From Lineus longissimus (lineage: Eukaryota; Nemertea; Pilidiophora; Heteronemertea; Lineidae), in NCBI RefSeq assembly GCF_910592395.1, contig NC_088312.1, positions 13,146,001 through 13,210,000 on the forward strand: a stretch of DNA of 64,000 nt. Direction: 5' to 3'. This document shows, one piece after another, positions 13,143 to 26,074 of the stretch (position 1 is its first letter; each line of letters begins with the position of its first letter). The position numbers were made by a program, and so were the translations under genes. The notes under the pieces are model-generated. The model was not told the DNA's origin, did no database searches, and saw only the letters and a list, made by a program, of their open reading frames with translations.

Positions 13143-13293
13143 AGTAGGCGAAACAGGAAGTACGCGAAACAGGAATAGGCGAAACAGGAAATAGGCCAAA
13201 CAGGAATAGGCGAAACAGGAATAGGCGGAACAGGAATAGGCGGAACAGGAATAGGCGAAACAGGAATTTTGTAGGCGAAACAGGAATAGGCGA
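13143..13293 (+). repeat. 16-bp minisatellite (GGCGAAACAGGAATA), about nine units
   Basis: There are roughly nine units, with A/G variation inside the GGCGAAAC/GGCGGAAC core and one spacer insertion before the last two. The unit length is not a multiple of three, so all three minus-strand frames stay open and give proline/phenylalanine-rich translations. These are artefacts of the repeat, not genes. Confidence 0.85.
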
Positions 13294-13299
13294 AACAGG

Positions 13300-14428
13300 C
13301 ATAATAATACATGCACTAGTAATATCTAGATCGATCGCGAATATAAGATACATGTATTTCAGAAAACGATTTTTTTCATGGTAGAATAATCATATGTTGT
13401 CCTGTCCCAACCACTATAGAATAGCGCATCTTTGTTGAAGTTACATGTATTTGACTTAAATGACATTCGTTTTTTGTAATTTCACCGTTCAAAATGCATA
13501 CGAATCAGGCCGCGGTGGGTTATAAGTCCAATGAATTACATTGCGAGAACGAAATAACAATGTACAACGTACAATGCCTCTACCACGTGAAGGCTACTAA
13601 CTGGGGAAATATGCCTGAAAGTCATGTTTCTGTTTGGAGATCGGTTATTCGTGTATTCAAACAACAGCGATCGTCTGGTAATATTCTATCAAATAACGGC
13701 CCAAGGGTAACCACCGGTCCGTCGCTGAGGTGGTCTCACACGAGATAAGGATATCTTTCAATTTACATTCTTCATCACGTTCTTGTCTGTCAGATGCGAA
13801 ATGAACTTATTAGCATCATACCAACAGCTGAGAAAATTGGCAACATCTTACCGTCATGGTTCACAGTGAGGAACAATAATTGATGGCGATAGGGGTACAT
13901 TTTGGAACCTTAATGAGCAAAACAGACCCCTACCCGAATGATGTTTCCGGTTTGTTACAAAAAGGGAATGCTGTTTATGAGGGCTTGCTGACATTGTTGG
14001 AATATGTTTCTTGTGTGGTAAGCTATATACTTTGTAACAATCATCCCTGTGACATACTTGTACCAAGACAGCTGGTCATTCCCCGTTCTGTTAAAGAGTG
14101 TGGGAATGCAGCGGTCAGGACTCTGTGGCTCTCGGGGTGATGATGATGCCTCGAGGCCACCCAGTTGCGCTCGAGACATAAAGAGAGGGGACGATTGTTC
14201 CCTGGAGGGTCAGGAGTTGCAAAGATATAACGGTAAAATGGCTTAATGAGGCACATATCAAGCTGAGATGTTTCCTTTATCTAATTACCACTTAATGTCA
14301 TTAAAATTAAAATTTGTTACACAGCGACTGATACTCATCTTCTTGCGCATATTTATATTAGGAGCTTATTGCTTGCTTGTGAACACTGCAGATACTCTAA
14401 TTCACCCACCCTTTTTAAAATAGGAAGT
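13300..14428. other. No gene recognised
   Basis: Overlapping open frames on both strands around 13.85-14.25 kb have no domain signature. The stretch is slightly richer in GC than its surroundings. Confidence 0.4.
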
Positions 14429-14430
14429 GA

Positions 14431-14657
14431 CTATTTGGCAAGCCCGGCTTACCAAACAGCGACTTTTTCTTGTCCTGAATGGAGAGCCGAACTCATTAAT
14501 ATTAAAGTAAAGTCTCCAGCTCGCCAAACAGGGTAGATTTTGTACCTGTTTGGCAAGCCCGGCTGGTCGAACAGGGTGGCTTTTTAGTGCTGTTTGGCAA
14601 GCGGCTCTCCAAACAGGACAAAAAAGATGCCTGTTCGGCGAGCGGCTTGCCAAATAG
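14431..14657. mobile_element. Foldback MITE with TGTTTGGCAAGC subterminal repeats
   Basis: Terminal inverted repeats CTATTTGGCAAGCC (14431-14444) and GGCTTGCCAAATAG (14644-14657) enclose about 227 bp. Inside, variants of CTGTTTGGCAAGC alternate between the two strands, so the element can fold into several hairpins. It has no coding capacity. The family is unknown to me. Confidence 0.65.
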
Positions 14658-14699
14658 ACCCGGCCTTTAAAATATTCTAGTAAGTCTCCAAAGTATGAA

Positions 14700-14850
14700 C
14701 ATGGTCGTTCAAAGTCATTCAATATGTTCAATTTGGATAGATAGACAATGTGTTAGTAATACCAATTTGTCCTATATGGTCATGTTTCGGCCTGGCATTT
14801 TATAGTAGCGGTCTTCGATCGGTAAAACTAACGGAGTATATGATTCTTAA
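14700..14850 (+). repeat. Interspersed repeat family R1, diverged copy 3
   Basis: It shares the CATTCAATATGTTCAAT, ATAGACAATG, ACCAATTTGTCC and TCTTCGATCGGTAAAACTA blocks with the copies at 0.74 and 4.25 kb, with substitutions and small gaps. Confidence 0.4.
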
Positions 14851-15864
14851 AGAATGTGACTGTTAACTCCCTAGACTGTCTCCAAAACCTTCAGTTCACG
14901 ACAAATTGCCGATGTCCTATGTGTTTTTGGTATTCGGGAAAAATTATCAATAAATATATATCTACAACATTCATTTAACACACTAAATACAATGTTAACC
15001 AATACTGTTATAAATAACATGGCCAGTACTCTCGTCATTTTTATGTGCGCACTGCCATGACTGCAGGTGAAATCTTAATAAAATGATTGGTACTCTGCCA
15101 GTAATAAACAATGATGCATCAAAAGGAGGTTTAATTAGCTACGATATTAGTTCGAAAAGCTTACGGTCTATCATTCGAGCATATCGTCATCTGTTGCACG
15201 ACATGACGAGAGTTATTATATTTGTGTAATCCGGTCGAGTTGTGACCAAAACAAATACGCGGTACTTGACACGCACGTGACTGATAGCGCTCAGCTCGAG
15301 CCGAGTCATGACCGCGCACCTAATCAGAGCCATACACCGTTCCGCCAGCGGGCAAGCTCAATATAGTGTAATAATTTTCTAATTATTTTACAATATCGCA
15401 GAAAAGGGGGCACCTGACGAACAAATTGTTTGAGAGACACGTAAGGTTATTGTCCAAGTCAACTGACATTGAACATGTTGAAGCAACGCAGTTCCCGCTG
15501 ATATTTTGTTTCGGACGTTCTCCGAAGTGTATCAGGTGTGACCATTATTCTATATGAGAATCATTTCAGACTTGTATAAGTTTATGTCATGTTTTCGCAC
15601 CTTTCTTTAAACGTTTGACTGATTATCATATCGGGTGTTTTGTATCATATCAAAGACAACCTGGTTATCATGATTATTTTCTCAATAAACACATCTGATT
15701 ATTCTAAATTATGCGGATCGCGATTTTCGGGTTGTATCACCTACGCACATTGCAATTTTTTTGGCTAGTTTAAAAAAAGTGAACATTTTCTCGATTCATT
15801 TAAACTTAACGGGCCCAGCGGTCAGACATGGAATTTTTGTTGACCAGTCTGAAGTTATTCTAAA
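14851..15864. other. No gene recognised
   Basis: Intergenic sequence without notable repeats or convincing open frames. Confidence 0.45.
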
Positions 15865-16180
15865 ACAACTGGGTTTTGAATGAACCGCACATTACAGTGT
15901 AAATGCACTATGCACCAATGAAGCCTCGTTTTGAATTCAGCGGTTTGGGTAAGGCAACCATAACCGCTTGAGTTGGTGCAAAATGTGGAAGCATTTCAAA
16001 AGCATTTAAAATCACATTTATTTATTCGACATTTAATTTGAGATGTTTTCGAATAGACATTGATACCTTACTGTCAGTATTGATTGTCTCACCCAAACGG
16101 CGAGTGTGGAGCTAAAATATTGGCTAAAACCTCGGCGTAGACAACCAATACTTCCAGTTCGGTATCAATTCCTTAATAAC
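15865..16180 (-). repeat. Interspersed repeat family R2, inverted copy
   Basis: It is the reverse complement of the 9349-9700 copy: CCGCACATTACAGTGTAAAT near 15883, GGCAACCATAACCGC near 15953, and AGTTCGGTATCAATTCC at the right end. It diverges by scattered substitutions and small gaps. Confidence 0.65.
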
Positions 16181-17100
16181 ATCATATTCCTATTTCATAT
16201 TCTGAAGTAAATTACCTATTCCTTGCTAGACATGTTAAGGTCAATGATAAAAAGCTAAGTCAATATATCATTGATTAGTGGCCAGGGGGCGCGAAGTGCT
16301 TAGACTAAATGCATTTATTAATGGCAATTTCAACCCAATATTAACCATCCGACCGAGAGTAGGGAATACATGTACGTAGATTCGGGAATAAAGAAAGAAA
16401 AATAAAGTAGCCCACTTCAAGTTGGTAGATAGTATGTACCGGAGGAGCGGGGGGGGGGGGGGGCACTGTGGATGTCTTATCTGGAGCATTACTGCACTAA
16501 ATGAGGAAAAAAATGGGAAACGAAGAGAGGGACCAAAATAAATAAGATCTTGCTCTGAATTTCTGCACATGAGCAGCATATTTGCATAAATGAAGAGGCC
16601 ACAAGAGAATGTATACGCAAATTGTTCACAAGACGTTCTTTCATTTCATGCACGACATATGCCAATCTTCTTCACGGAGAGAAAAACGGAATGGCAACCT
16701 TAATGTCTACGGATAGAAGACTTCATCAACAGGTCGTGCTCTATACCCTAGCTCCTGATAGACCTACAGCCGATTCCTGTGACAGCTGAATTGAGGTCGT
16801 ACCAAAAGGAGACTACTCGTCATAAGGCACTGGTTGATGAACATGGATCGAAGAGGCTCTCTGCTCACGAAAAAAATCAATTAAACACCCATCGGCCAGA
16901 TTTAAAACTAACCAATGTAAGTACATGTATTTGAAAAAAGGTTTTCCAGATTGAGTGACATGCGCCACCCGATTCTGTACCCGCATGTGCTTACAATGGC
17001 ATCACTCTGTAATACTTATGTCAAGTGTCAGGAGTGGTACTGACCATCATTGAATAGTGTAAGGTGTTGTCGGTGGGGGGGGGGGGGGGGCATTTCAATT
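16181..17100. other. Gene-poor stretch with two long poly-G runs
   Basis: Runs of 15 G at 16449-16463 and 16 G at 17075-17090. Open frames across them translate to poly-proline and have no support as genes. Confidence 0.6.
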
Positions 17101-17126
17101 AATGCATAAAGTGTGGCTTCACTCAC

Positions 17127-17318
17127 CTCAATCATATTTGGCGTAGTCCTTGTATCTTGCAGCTGTCTCTCAAAGTCCATTTCTCCAAAGTAGGGGCCCG
17201 ATACAACATTTGCTGGGATCCTTGTTGTGGTCTTAACGCCGAATCTATAGCCGGCCCTGCTCGGCTTGGTCAAGAAGGAACTCATTGGTGGCGTCGGAGA
17301 ACGGTCTGGCTCCGTCAT
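17127..17318 (-). CDS. First coding exon of an unrecognised host gene
   Basis: On the minus strand an ATG in good context (AAAATGAC) opens a 64-codon frame that ends exactly at a GAG/GTGAGT donor, phase 0. The peptide starts MTEPDRSPTPP, then runs through a basic, proline- and threonine-rich segment with SRAGYRFGVKTTTRIP and VVSGPYFGEMDFERQL. Such short repetitive motifs resemble microtubule-associated ciliary proteins in general character, but I do not recognise the family and assign no function. Downstream exons could not be traced. Support comes from the splice donor, start context, normal residue composition and the NRF-1-like palindrome about 200 bp upstream. Confidence 0.45.
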
Positions 17319-17515
17319 TTTAGCGATTAGCGATGGTGGCTTGTCGGTAAATTGGCTTCATCTGAGAGAACCGCCCCCGGTCGGCCACATTTGAGGCCGC
17401 CGACATAGCGAGTCGATGAGAGAAATCTTGTCCGACACAGCTGTGAGAGTTTTTCTGCGGTCGTTCCGTCGATTCGCAAGATTCTCTCTTTCATATTTTC
17501 TGTCCGCACGCGCCT

Positions 17516-17527
17516 TGCGCATGCGCA
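17516..17527. promoter_or_regulatory. NRF-1-type palindrome TGCGCATGCGCA
   Basis: This is an exact match to the core bound by NRF-1, a factor common at CpG-rich animal promoters. It sits about 200 bp upstream of the minus-strand start codon at 17318, in a locally CG-rich patch, so it is a plausible promoter element for that exon. Confidence 0.5.
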
Positions 17528-17529
17528 CT

Positions 17530-18828
17530 TTATGATCAATAGTCATGGTGATTTTATTCAACAGGCGGTAGGTTGTTACAGGCAGGCGTTTCCGACCCGA
17601 AGGTGGAAAATCAAATAGCTATCACCATTATATATTGCCATAACAATCGGATGAAGGTTCACTGACGACCAAATCAAGTCAACAGCCGCTCTAGTTATTG
17701 CCCGCAGCAGAATTATTAGGAGCGAGAATAACAACACAAGGCCAAACCTTTAGGAGGTTGGCTCCCCGTGCCCTTTCATAAAATTAGAATCTGCGATGAA
17801 TAATAGTCACTTTTTCACTTCGCGAAAAAAACCGCCTGTCGCCATAATAAACTTAGTGATCAGATTATCGTTTTCTAGGCGACCGATTCTGTACAATGGT
17901 TTGTCCTGGCTAAGCAACCACGGGTCTATTGATGCGCCGAGCGGCCGACAGTCCTCCGAGCTCCAGTCCCGGGTTAATTACACAGTGAACATCAACTTGC
18001 CGCTAAGGACCAACGTTTTCTCCGACTTCATTCTTATGCATCAGCACCTTCTTTATTAATGGAAGAAATATGTTTTCAATTTTGTGGAAAAAATGTACAA
18101 ATTAACGCGCCCGCAGTAAAGCCCCGATTGTTCCAGCGCTTTTGAAATAATGTGGTCTCTATTGATTCACTGGGAACGACCCGGTGTTCACCGTGTCTGT
18201 CTTTTCCTTCCCAGAGTCAATTGTCAATTGTCTATTTTAATAACTTTTTTAAACTAATAAGAGATAATGATAATCCATGATCTATAACATCATTAAATTT
18301 GTCCCAACCTTTTGATTCGTTGGTATTGGGTGGTATTTCACAGGTGGAGAAGACACGTTGAGCATTAGGTGAATCCGAATACACATGAAAAGTACAAGCA
18401 AAGATGCAAATTTCTCTGTGCATTAAATGTGACCTCTAAAGCAAATTTGGTACGAGCTATACAATTCTCTTTCCTGCGCCTTAAACGGTATCAAAGCAAT
18501 TGATGCATGGTTAGCAGTCAGGCGCAGCGGGCCATCAGCAATAGGGTTTCATTTAACTAGCGTATGACACGATGATGTTGGCTAAAACGCTGGTCGTGCG
18601 GAATCAACTTTAAATTCTGAATTCACCAAGAAAATATGATTTTCAGAATATTTCAGCAAAACCTGTTATTAATCCAAATGTCCTTTCATTTATAGGGTAC
18701 GCCATTCGTAAAAACTGGTGGCTCAGGAAAAGTACATGTGCACCGCCGTATTACAGTGCTTATGCATGCAAACTTGCTGAAATGTGGTATGTATAGTATT
18801 TATATGTTTGATTACACAACGGCATTCG
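17530..18828. other. No gene recognised
   Basis: The segment upstream of the 17.3-kb exon (17.53-18.06 kb) is relatively GC-rich and may include promoter sequence. The rest is AT-rich without recognisable open frames or repeats. Confidence 0.4.
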
Positions 18829-18830
18829 AA

Positions 18831-19179
18831 ATACTGGATCCACTCACCAATGAGATCCCAAGCCTGACAATACCCGGGTTCTACTACCGCCTCGATGGGT
18901 AGAGCCTAAGCTAGTAGGCCTTTCGCAGCCATAAAAGGGGTGGAATATCTTTTCTTCGTTTCTTCCAATTGATCTTTAATTGTAACATGAAAAGTTCCGC
19001 AGTAGAGTCATGACTATTCATTACGATTACGTTGTTAACTCTTTAATAGATATCCCACCCCTTTTATGGCTGCGAAAGGCCTATTATTGTGTTTGGCTGT
19101 TTAGACTCTACGCATCGAGGCGGTGGTACACACCGGGTATTGTCGGGCTTAAGATCTTATTGGTGAGTGGATCCAGTAT
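18831..19179. mobile_element. Foldback MITE with ~120-bp inverted arms
   Basis: Arms at 18831-18949 and 19049-19179 are inverted copies. They share the outer ATACTGGATCCACTCACCAA, internal CCGCCTCGATG and GGCCTTTCGCAGCCATAAAA blocks, with substitutions and a small gap, around a spacer of about 100 bp. ATA flanks both outer ends, as part of the arms or as a target duplication. The plus-strand open frame at 19010-19348 runs through one arm and is not a gene. Confidence 0.8.
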
Positions 19180-22100
19180 ATATTCAGTACGTTTTGACGG
19201 AATTGGAAATTTTCAAATTCAATTACAACTTCAAAATGTTAAAAGACAGGATAGGCCTTTTATAAGGCATCCTGTTGTTAGGTGGGTCTTACAGTTTAAG
19301 GTCAATGCTGCGGTATTACTTATCTTCTTCGAATTCCCTGGATTTTAGGCAATGACAGAAAATGTTATGAAGGCAAGAAGATTTTCAAAAAGGTCTTCGA
19401 ATTCTTCTTTTAACGTGATTGCACGAGTGTTCCATTTTCCCTGATTTGCAGTTTAAAAATGTGATTAAGGTAGATTCGTGAAAATTAGAAGACGAGCAAG
19501 GGTTTTTAATTTCTCTGTCGACCGATAAAGAAAGTAACTTCAAGGTATACATTGTATTCAACAATATTGAACAACCTGGTCTGTCCCCATTTACTGAAAA
19601 AAACCCAGATATAAAGCGCATGGAAACGAACAATCATATCTACTTGAAGTCCAATTTTTCTTCACATATTGTGTCAGCTCATTGCCATAACAAGTTAACA
19701 ATTAATCCAGTCATTTCGTCGCTTCGAAAGCGTATCTCATTACAAGTAATTATACACAAACTAACTTGTCGTGATTATATTAAATAGAAACTTGTATGAT
19801 GAGAAGAAGTAACCGCCTACGATAATTTAAGTTAAGCATTATGAAACGAACATCAGCATGTTAGGCCACTGACAGTTGATATCATGGATTTCGTCACCGC
19901 CCTCACCTTATTTTGAGCCTGTCAAAATAATAGCTCATCACTTTTACGGCACTGAATAAATGATACATGTACTTTTGGCTACTATCAAATTACAATACCC
20001 GTCGATTGGGCCAGAGCAACAGAAAAGCACAATTAAATATACGGGGGGGGGAGGTTTTCAGCCTTTTTGATTTAAATATTCCTGTGTTTTTCCGATGGAC
20101 TTAAAGTTAAGCTTCAAATTTTCAATAGTTTGGCCTAATTTTAATAAATGAGTCTGAACTAATTTCAATAAAGTATAGTTTTTTCACCAGGAAAGTCATG
20201 GGTATTACTGACGATGAAAGACGAGAGTTGAAAGAAAACCCTCACCAATTTCCTGCAAAGTGGCAAACGAAAGCCATCAAATTAGATTTCATTGGCCTTA
20301 GCTTCAGATCCGAGAGGAGTCGGATTCGAAGTGTCCTTTTTAAAGATCACATAAGACAATAATGTGAAAAGCAACACGGCAATATCATATGAACAATTAG
20401 TCTCTTGACTTCCTTTGAGTGGGTTGATTTGTGTGCTTGCTTCTCTGACTTTGTATAAAGTCGCTCTTATGTGATATTAAATAACTTTTTCTAATAACCC
20501 TGTAATAAATAGCAACCAATTGTTGCTGTTCTAATGGTCCTGGTCCCAGGCGATAGTTTGCCGGCGGCACATTGTTCCTGGGTACTTTTGAGTAGCAGGC
20601 GTTTTGAGGGGTTTGTTTAAGAAATAATGTCCCTCATTATGAAACTTCGGCTTTGATTTTCTTGGGATTTCGTATAACAGTTTCACACGTTTTCGTAGAG
20701 TAACGCGTGCTCAGACAACAGGGGTCTCACACTGAGATATAGGCCATACAATGCTAAATTAGCTTGGAAGGAAATGAAAGCGAGATGAGGGGAGAGAGAT
20801 AGTTGTCGGCACACAGCAACGTATTGTAAGAGGTGTCATACAAAGGGATGCTATTAGGGGGTCCCGGTTCTTACGCCTCTATTATATTCTAAGATGCTTT
20901 GTTAAGCGCGACAGAGGTCTTTAAAACACTTTCAACGTCACATTAAGGTGATTACGCCGTGACCTGCGCCTAAGAGTGCGACAGCATCTTCATAGAGACC
21001 CAGTGCACCTTTTTAAGTTCACGAAAAAGAAATTAGACGACGTAATTCTGGAAGTTCGCGAGTTCATTAGGGGCATCGCAGTTCTTCTGTGTCCTCTGAC
21101 GGCTCTGAAATAATGTGGAATATACTGAAGTACCGTGCTTAAAGATTCAGACAACAGTAAGAAAAGAAAAAACTTGAAATATTGGCTATTCATGCAGGGA
21201 CGTTTATTTACTTGTGAGAAATCAACTCTAGCGCTTTCAGCAGAGTGGCGCTCAAATAATAGACCGTTTTATCATTATATTAGGGCTTCTTATATCATAT
21301 CAATTGTGACAAAGTCTGCTGTATCTATAGTTTTGCAACTATTTTTCATGGCTATGTCAAAATGTTTTTCATGGCTATATCCAAATATTGCTCATGTTTT
21401 TGTCAAAATATTTTTCATGCCTGTATACTGTCTACGGATTACAATGAATGAGCTTCTTCCCAATACAATCTCATTAATATCTTGTACATTCATACCAACG
21501 GAAACACCACTACAAAATCGAGTTGCAGAATATTACATGTCACAGCAGCTTACATATTTCGAGCGGATCATGATCAAAAGAAAAAAGTCATTATATTTTG
21601 GAGAAATATCTCGAAACTTCGGAACCCCATCCTCTTTAACTGATTTATTAGTTATTATCAAGCTGATAATAAAAAAGTATTTAAATGAGGTTTTAAAACC
21701 CCTCAAAGACATGCGAGTACCCAATATCACGCCCTTGCCCGGCATAGAATTTTGTACGAAATGTTATGTATCTCTTTTAACTTTAAGAGTTCAAAGCTAC
21801 CGTTAGTTTAATTCAAAAGTCTTGGTTATATATCTTTTTTACAGCGAACTAATAAGTATTACTATCTAAGTTCAGGAAAAGCTAGGCCGATCTTTTGAAA
21901 AAGACGTTTTGAAAGTTCCATTCTTATATCTATTAACCCGTGTGTTGCGTTTTGTTGTGACACACTAAATGGTTCAATGCCAAGACTACTGAACCAACCT
22001 ACAACACAGCATATCATATGCATGGTATTGGAAAAAAAGAGGAGAATTTTCACTCGTGAATGGTAAGCAGGTAAAAATTCGAATATTTAAGGGGATTTTC

Positions 22101-25100
22101 CTTTTTTCCAAAATGTTTTTTTTACAAGTGCAAAACAATACACGTTATGTAGACTAATTAATACGTTTTGTAACTGGTTTGGAAAAAGCATGTTCATTTA
22201 ATATCTTTTCCGAACAAGGTCGATTTGAATAGGTTAAACCGGAAATAATGGAGTTTCTTAAAATATATACCACATGATTTCTTGGTATCCAAGATTAAGC
22301 AGCTGTAGGCTGGGAGACTTCCCGGCTCGTTCAATTGAGCGGGCACAGTATACGTATAAAAGGAATGTGACAGTGAAACTTGAGGGTATTGTTTTATACC
22401 CCCCAGATCGACCAGACCGTCCCCGGACACGGAGTAGAGACGTGAGAGGCAAAAGCTGACAGTAGTCGCCCGCAACGTGTTGCTTTGTTTGATGAATGCA
22501 CAGCCATGAATTTCTTAAGACACTGCCTGCAAATACAAGTGAAAATTCTCATCGTGTCGACTTGTTGTTGCATTCAAACCAGGTGCTTCTTTGTTGAAGG
22601 ACGGATGCAGTGCAAGAACCTTTGACTCGGCTGGGGCAGCTCCCCTCCACTGCTAGTCCGGTGAACACAATACGTCACGCGTGAGCAGCGCACGACTTAA
22701 CCTCAATCAGACTATTAGTAAATAATTGAAAAATAAGCTTGTGAGATTTTAATAGATGCCTCTGGCACTGAGATGCCCTGCGCGTGTAAGCGAGTCAACA
22801 TAAGTTGTTTGTTTTACATGTGAAGGGGACATCGGCGCACCATATCCAATATGGGCGTTTAGAATTTGCGTTACGCGAACGAGCGGCGCACGCCGAACGA
22901 TCAGCCCATCACTATTAGCCTTAGATGAAGATTTAATTATTTGGTAACGAGAAAAAGCGGCCATCTCACAGCCTGTCTGAAACATATGTTTGGTGGAGTC
23001 AATCTTCACACACCCCTTTATGCAATCAGACCGGCGGGTTTAGACATCTATGGACAAGTTTAGAAAAAACGCCGCTTTTGACAATACTTCCTCTAAGTAA
23101 CTCCCCGGGCTCGTGCACTGCGCTTCACTCCTAATGAATCGGAGCTGGCCAATTTAGAGAATGGGTCGAGCCCTCTGGTATGATGGGCGGTGACCAGCTT
23201 ATAACAGTTACCGATTAGCTGGGACAAATTAGACAACAAGCGGGGATCAAAGTACCTCGATAATGGCTAGTTAACGCCAACTGGATGGTTCTCATGATAT
23301 TTCTATTCATATCAATTTATACTGATGATAGCAGTGCTGGTTTCCTTTGCTGACATTTTAAAATCGGTCTACTTTGTAATTTTTCCGAGTTTCCTTGTGT
23401 AGCCCTGACGTGTATCCCTGTTTGTCAATGTTTTCGTTCGGAAAATTATTTCGTCACAAGCAGAGAAAAGTTAAATGATGTAGACATATTTTGATTTCGT
23501 CAGGACTGAGGTCGCTTGGTGATGTCACTTGACCTCTGAGTCATGCGGTCATAGGGGCCCCCGTCCATATTCATGGCTGGCTGGTTTCTCCTTTATTTAA
23601 ACGGCGCTGTCATTGACTGTACATGGATATGCATGTAGAATCCAATGCAGGGCTTACCTTTACGATAAAGTCCTCATCGCGAAGAATGGTATGTAAGCTA
23701 TGTCACAAAGAAATGCAAAGCTTATAGCAGGGAAAATGTTTTCAATGAAAAATCGAAATAAAAAAAGGGTTGAATTAAGTTTTTAAAGGCGGATTACATG
23801 ATAAAGAGGTAACGAGGCCGACTGGAACTTCAGATTGCTAAAGACAAATGTTAGAGTGGTCCGAGAATAATTTTTTTCCTTTAAGTTATTTGACCAAAAT
23901 ATCCAGACTGAGAACTCCAGTGATTTTGTAATTCATATTCAAAGAGACCACTAGCGGAAAATCACCAAGACGTGTTCAAAGCCATGAAAGTCGACCTACG
24001 TTTTTTAAACCGAGGTTCCTTGTATCTGGTGTCTATGCTAGGGCAAAGACCCCACCAAGTGAAAAACATGAGTAGCTTGCGTGGACTCCCCCTCCTTGAC
24101 CGAAGGCCCTGGACATAATAGTCAATGATGACTGCGTCCCAGTAAATGGAAGAAGAAAAGAAGAAAGTCAAGGCCATCGTGAAATGTCAAGGTTAACATG
24201 GGAACAAAGTTCTACATTTGCAAAATCTAACATCCAGATAATAAACTTTGATAACTCAAGAGTTTTTCTGGGCCTCTCTGGAAACCCCCTAAGCACCACG
24301 ACTGTTGGTGGGCCAACGAAAGAACGTAAAAAGAGGACAGGCTTTGGGCGTGGCAGTATTCAAAAACGAGAACAATAATGAGATGATTGATTTTCTTTTT
24401 GTCCTTTAGTCAATTTGATTGTTTTATTGTTTCTCGTCATACTGTTTCATTGCCTTTCTGACAACAGACAATGCGATACCCATCGTCAAAAATGCCAACT
24501 CGTTCTCATTCTTGATCTAAATCTTATCCACTCTACTTTCTATGCACACAACTTCTCATGATACGCAAATTAATACGATGATCTACTGTTTTAGGACTAC
24601 CCGATACAAGGACCTGACAGATCAATAACAATGATGGCTTTTCTGATAAAAACACTTCTATCGGCACAACAATGCACCATATCTCAGCTTTATGCTATTT
24701 AACAATTGTCAATTGCGACATGAAGAAGAGGAGCCCATAATAGGTACGTATTACTCAAAATGAAAAAATAAATAAATTTCATTAGTAATGGCAGGACTTG
24801 ATAAAGACTAGTCATGGTTTGATATGAGGAAACGAAGCATTCTTGTTAATCGAGTACGCACATCGCATCAAAGATATCATTCTGGACCAACGTGATAGTT
24901 AGTTCAAGACATCGACGATATTGGCATTGTTGTACATCTTACACCAGTTACTACAAAGACGTATTTTGTATGAACATGATAAACGATTTATATTAGAATC
25001 TAATAATAATCATATTAAGACGCTGAATCACGCCCGCGTTGCACACCTAGCCGTTCCATACTGGCTATGGTGGTGGGGCTTACTGGAAGGTGATGTTATA

Positions 25101-25555
25101 ACGGATAATGTCGAAGCCGACGCATAATTTCGAAACATTTTCATCAACGCGTATTGTCCTGACTTTCATCATACTTACTCTAGTCCCGGTTGTAAGAAAC
25201 CTCACAAATGAGAAAACTATAAATTCTGCCCGACTTTTTGTTATGTATTGGTGTTGAATATTTTTTTGTGCAAACTGGCCTATAAGGAATGTCTGAAAAC
25301 CGAGTTGGTGTTGGCCCACGTTGCTGTCAGTGGCATGTTCATTTCGCGCCTCTTCCGATATTGAGTCTGGTCAGTTAGGCCCGGATAGTTAGGAACCTTA
25401 CAGACCATGAAATCGAATATACATTGACGGTGAAAATTGGGGGTTTTCGCAACCACCCTGGTCCGTCTGCAATGCAGTACTTTTGGATGATTTACGTCCG
25501 CAATGTGGCCAATGGCGGAGGGAATCCGTTGACGGAACGTTGCTGTCCGGGTTTA
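19180..25555. other. Long gene-poor stretch; one unexplained 223-codon frame
   Basis: No recognised gene in 6.4 kb. The longest open frame (21135-21806, plus) starts with GTG, is AT-rich, encodes a low-complexity basic and hydrophobic sequence and matches no family I know. It contains a short tandem-like repeat of TTTTTCATGGCTAT. It is most likely open by chance. A G9 run lies near 20043-20051, and a TATA-like ATAAAAGG lies near 22358 with no gene attached. Confidence 0.4.
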
Positions 25556-25559
25556 GGGC

Positions 25560-26072
25560 AGGTAAAAATCATCTTTCTCGTAGAAACTTTTCTGAAAACG
25601 ACTTGTCACATAATGTTATGGTGACCTCATCCCAAACAGGATGGATAAACCAAGAGAAATAGAGCATTGGCTTGATGATGTGTTTCGTCCCCATGTGGAG
25701 GTAGAAAACAGTGAGCAGTTCCTCATTCTCGTGGCAGATATGGGGTGTTTGGACATGCAGTGACAGAAACTGGTGGAATTATTGATTTCATTCCGGCCGG
25801 ATGTACATCCATCGCTCAACCACTGGATGTAACCGTAAGGAAGTCATTTACGTCAGCCAGGCTTGGGTTGCTAGTGAAGCATCAGATATCGAGAACGGTT
25901 ATGAAGTGGCCTTTCATGACAGGGAGCATGATTTGGGGCCACTGCCAATGGTTGAAGGGGAATGGGACGATGATATTTTGTTCGTGGATGGAAGAAGAAC
26001 TCGGCCTAGGTGGCAGCTTAGCAGAAAAGGGGTTGCAGTTGTCTTGGGACACCCAGTATGAATCAGTGTTGT
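25560..26072 (+). pseudogene. pogo/Tigger-type (CENP-B-like DDE) transposase relic
   Basis: Fragments in different frames read in order as part of a DDE transposase of the pogo/Tigger/jerky group. They are a VMVTSSQTGWINQ segment with EHWLDDVFRPHVE (about 25590-25720), then GGIIDFIPAGCTSIAQPLDVTV (25770-25836), then a C-terminal part in another frame with VSQAWVASEAS and an acidic tail (about 25853-26000). The same segments recur in the same order in the 45.7-48.2 kb element, so the two are related. At least two frameshifts and the lack of an N-terminal DNA-binding domain show it is dead. No terminal repeats were found. Confidence 0.7.
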
Positions 26073-26074
26073 AA

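Noticed and set aside
13065-13353. Three overlapping minus-strand ORFs with repeated SPIPV/FRLFLF peptides
   Set aside because: They are the three frames of a 16-bp minisatellite. The period is not a multiple of three and no gene signals exist.
19010-19348. 112-codon plus-strand ORF
   Set aside because: It runs through one arm of a foldback element and has no domain.
21135-21806. 223-codon ORF, the longest in the left third
   Set aside because: GTG start, AT-driven composition, repeated TTTTTCATGGC units, no domain, no splice or promoter context. Chance openness is the simpler view.
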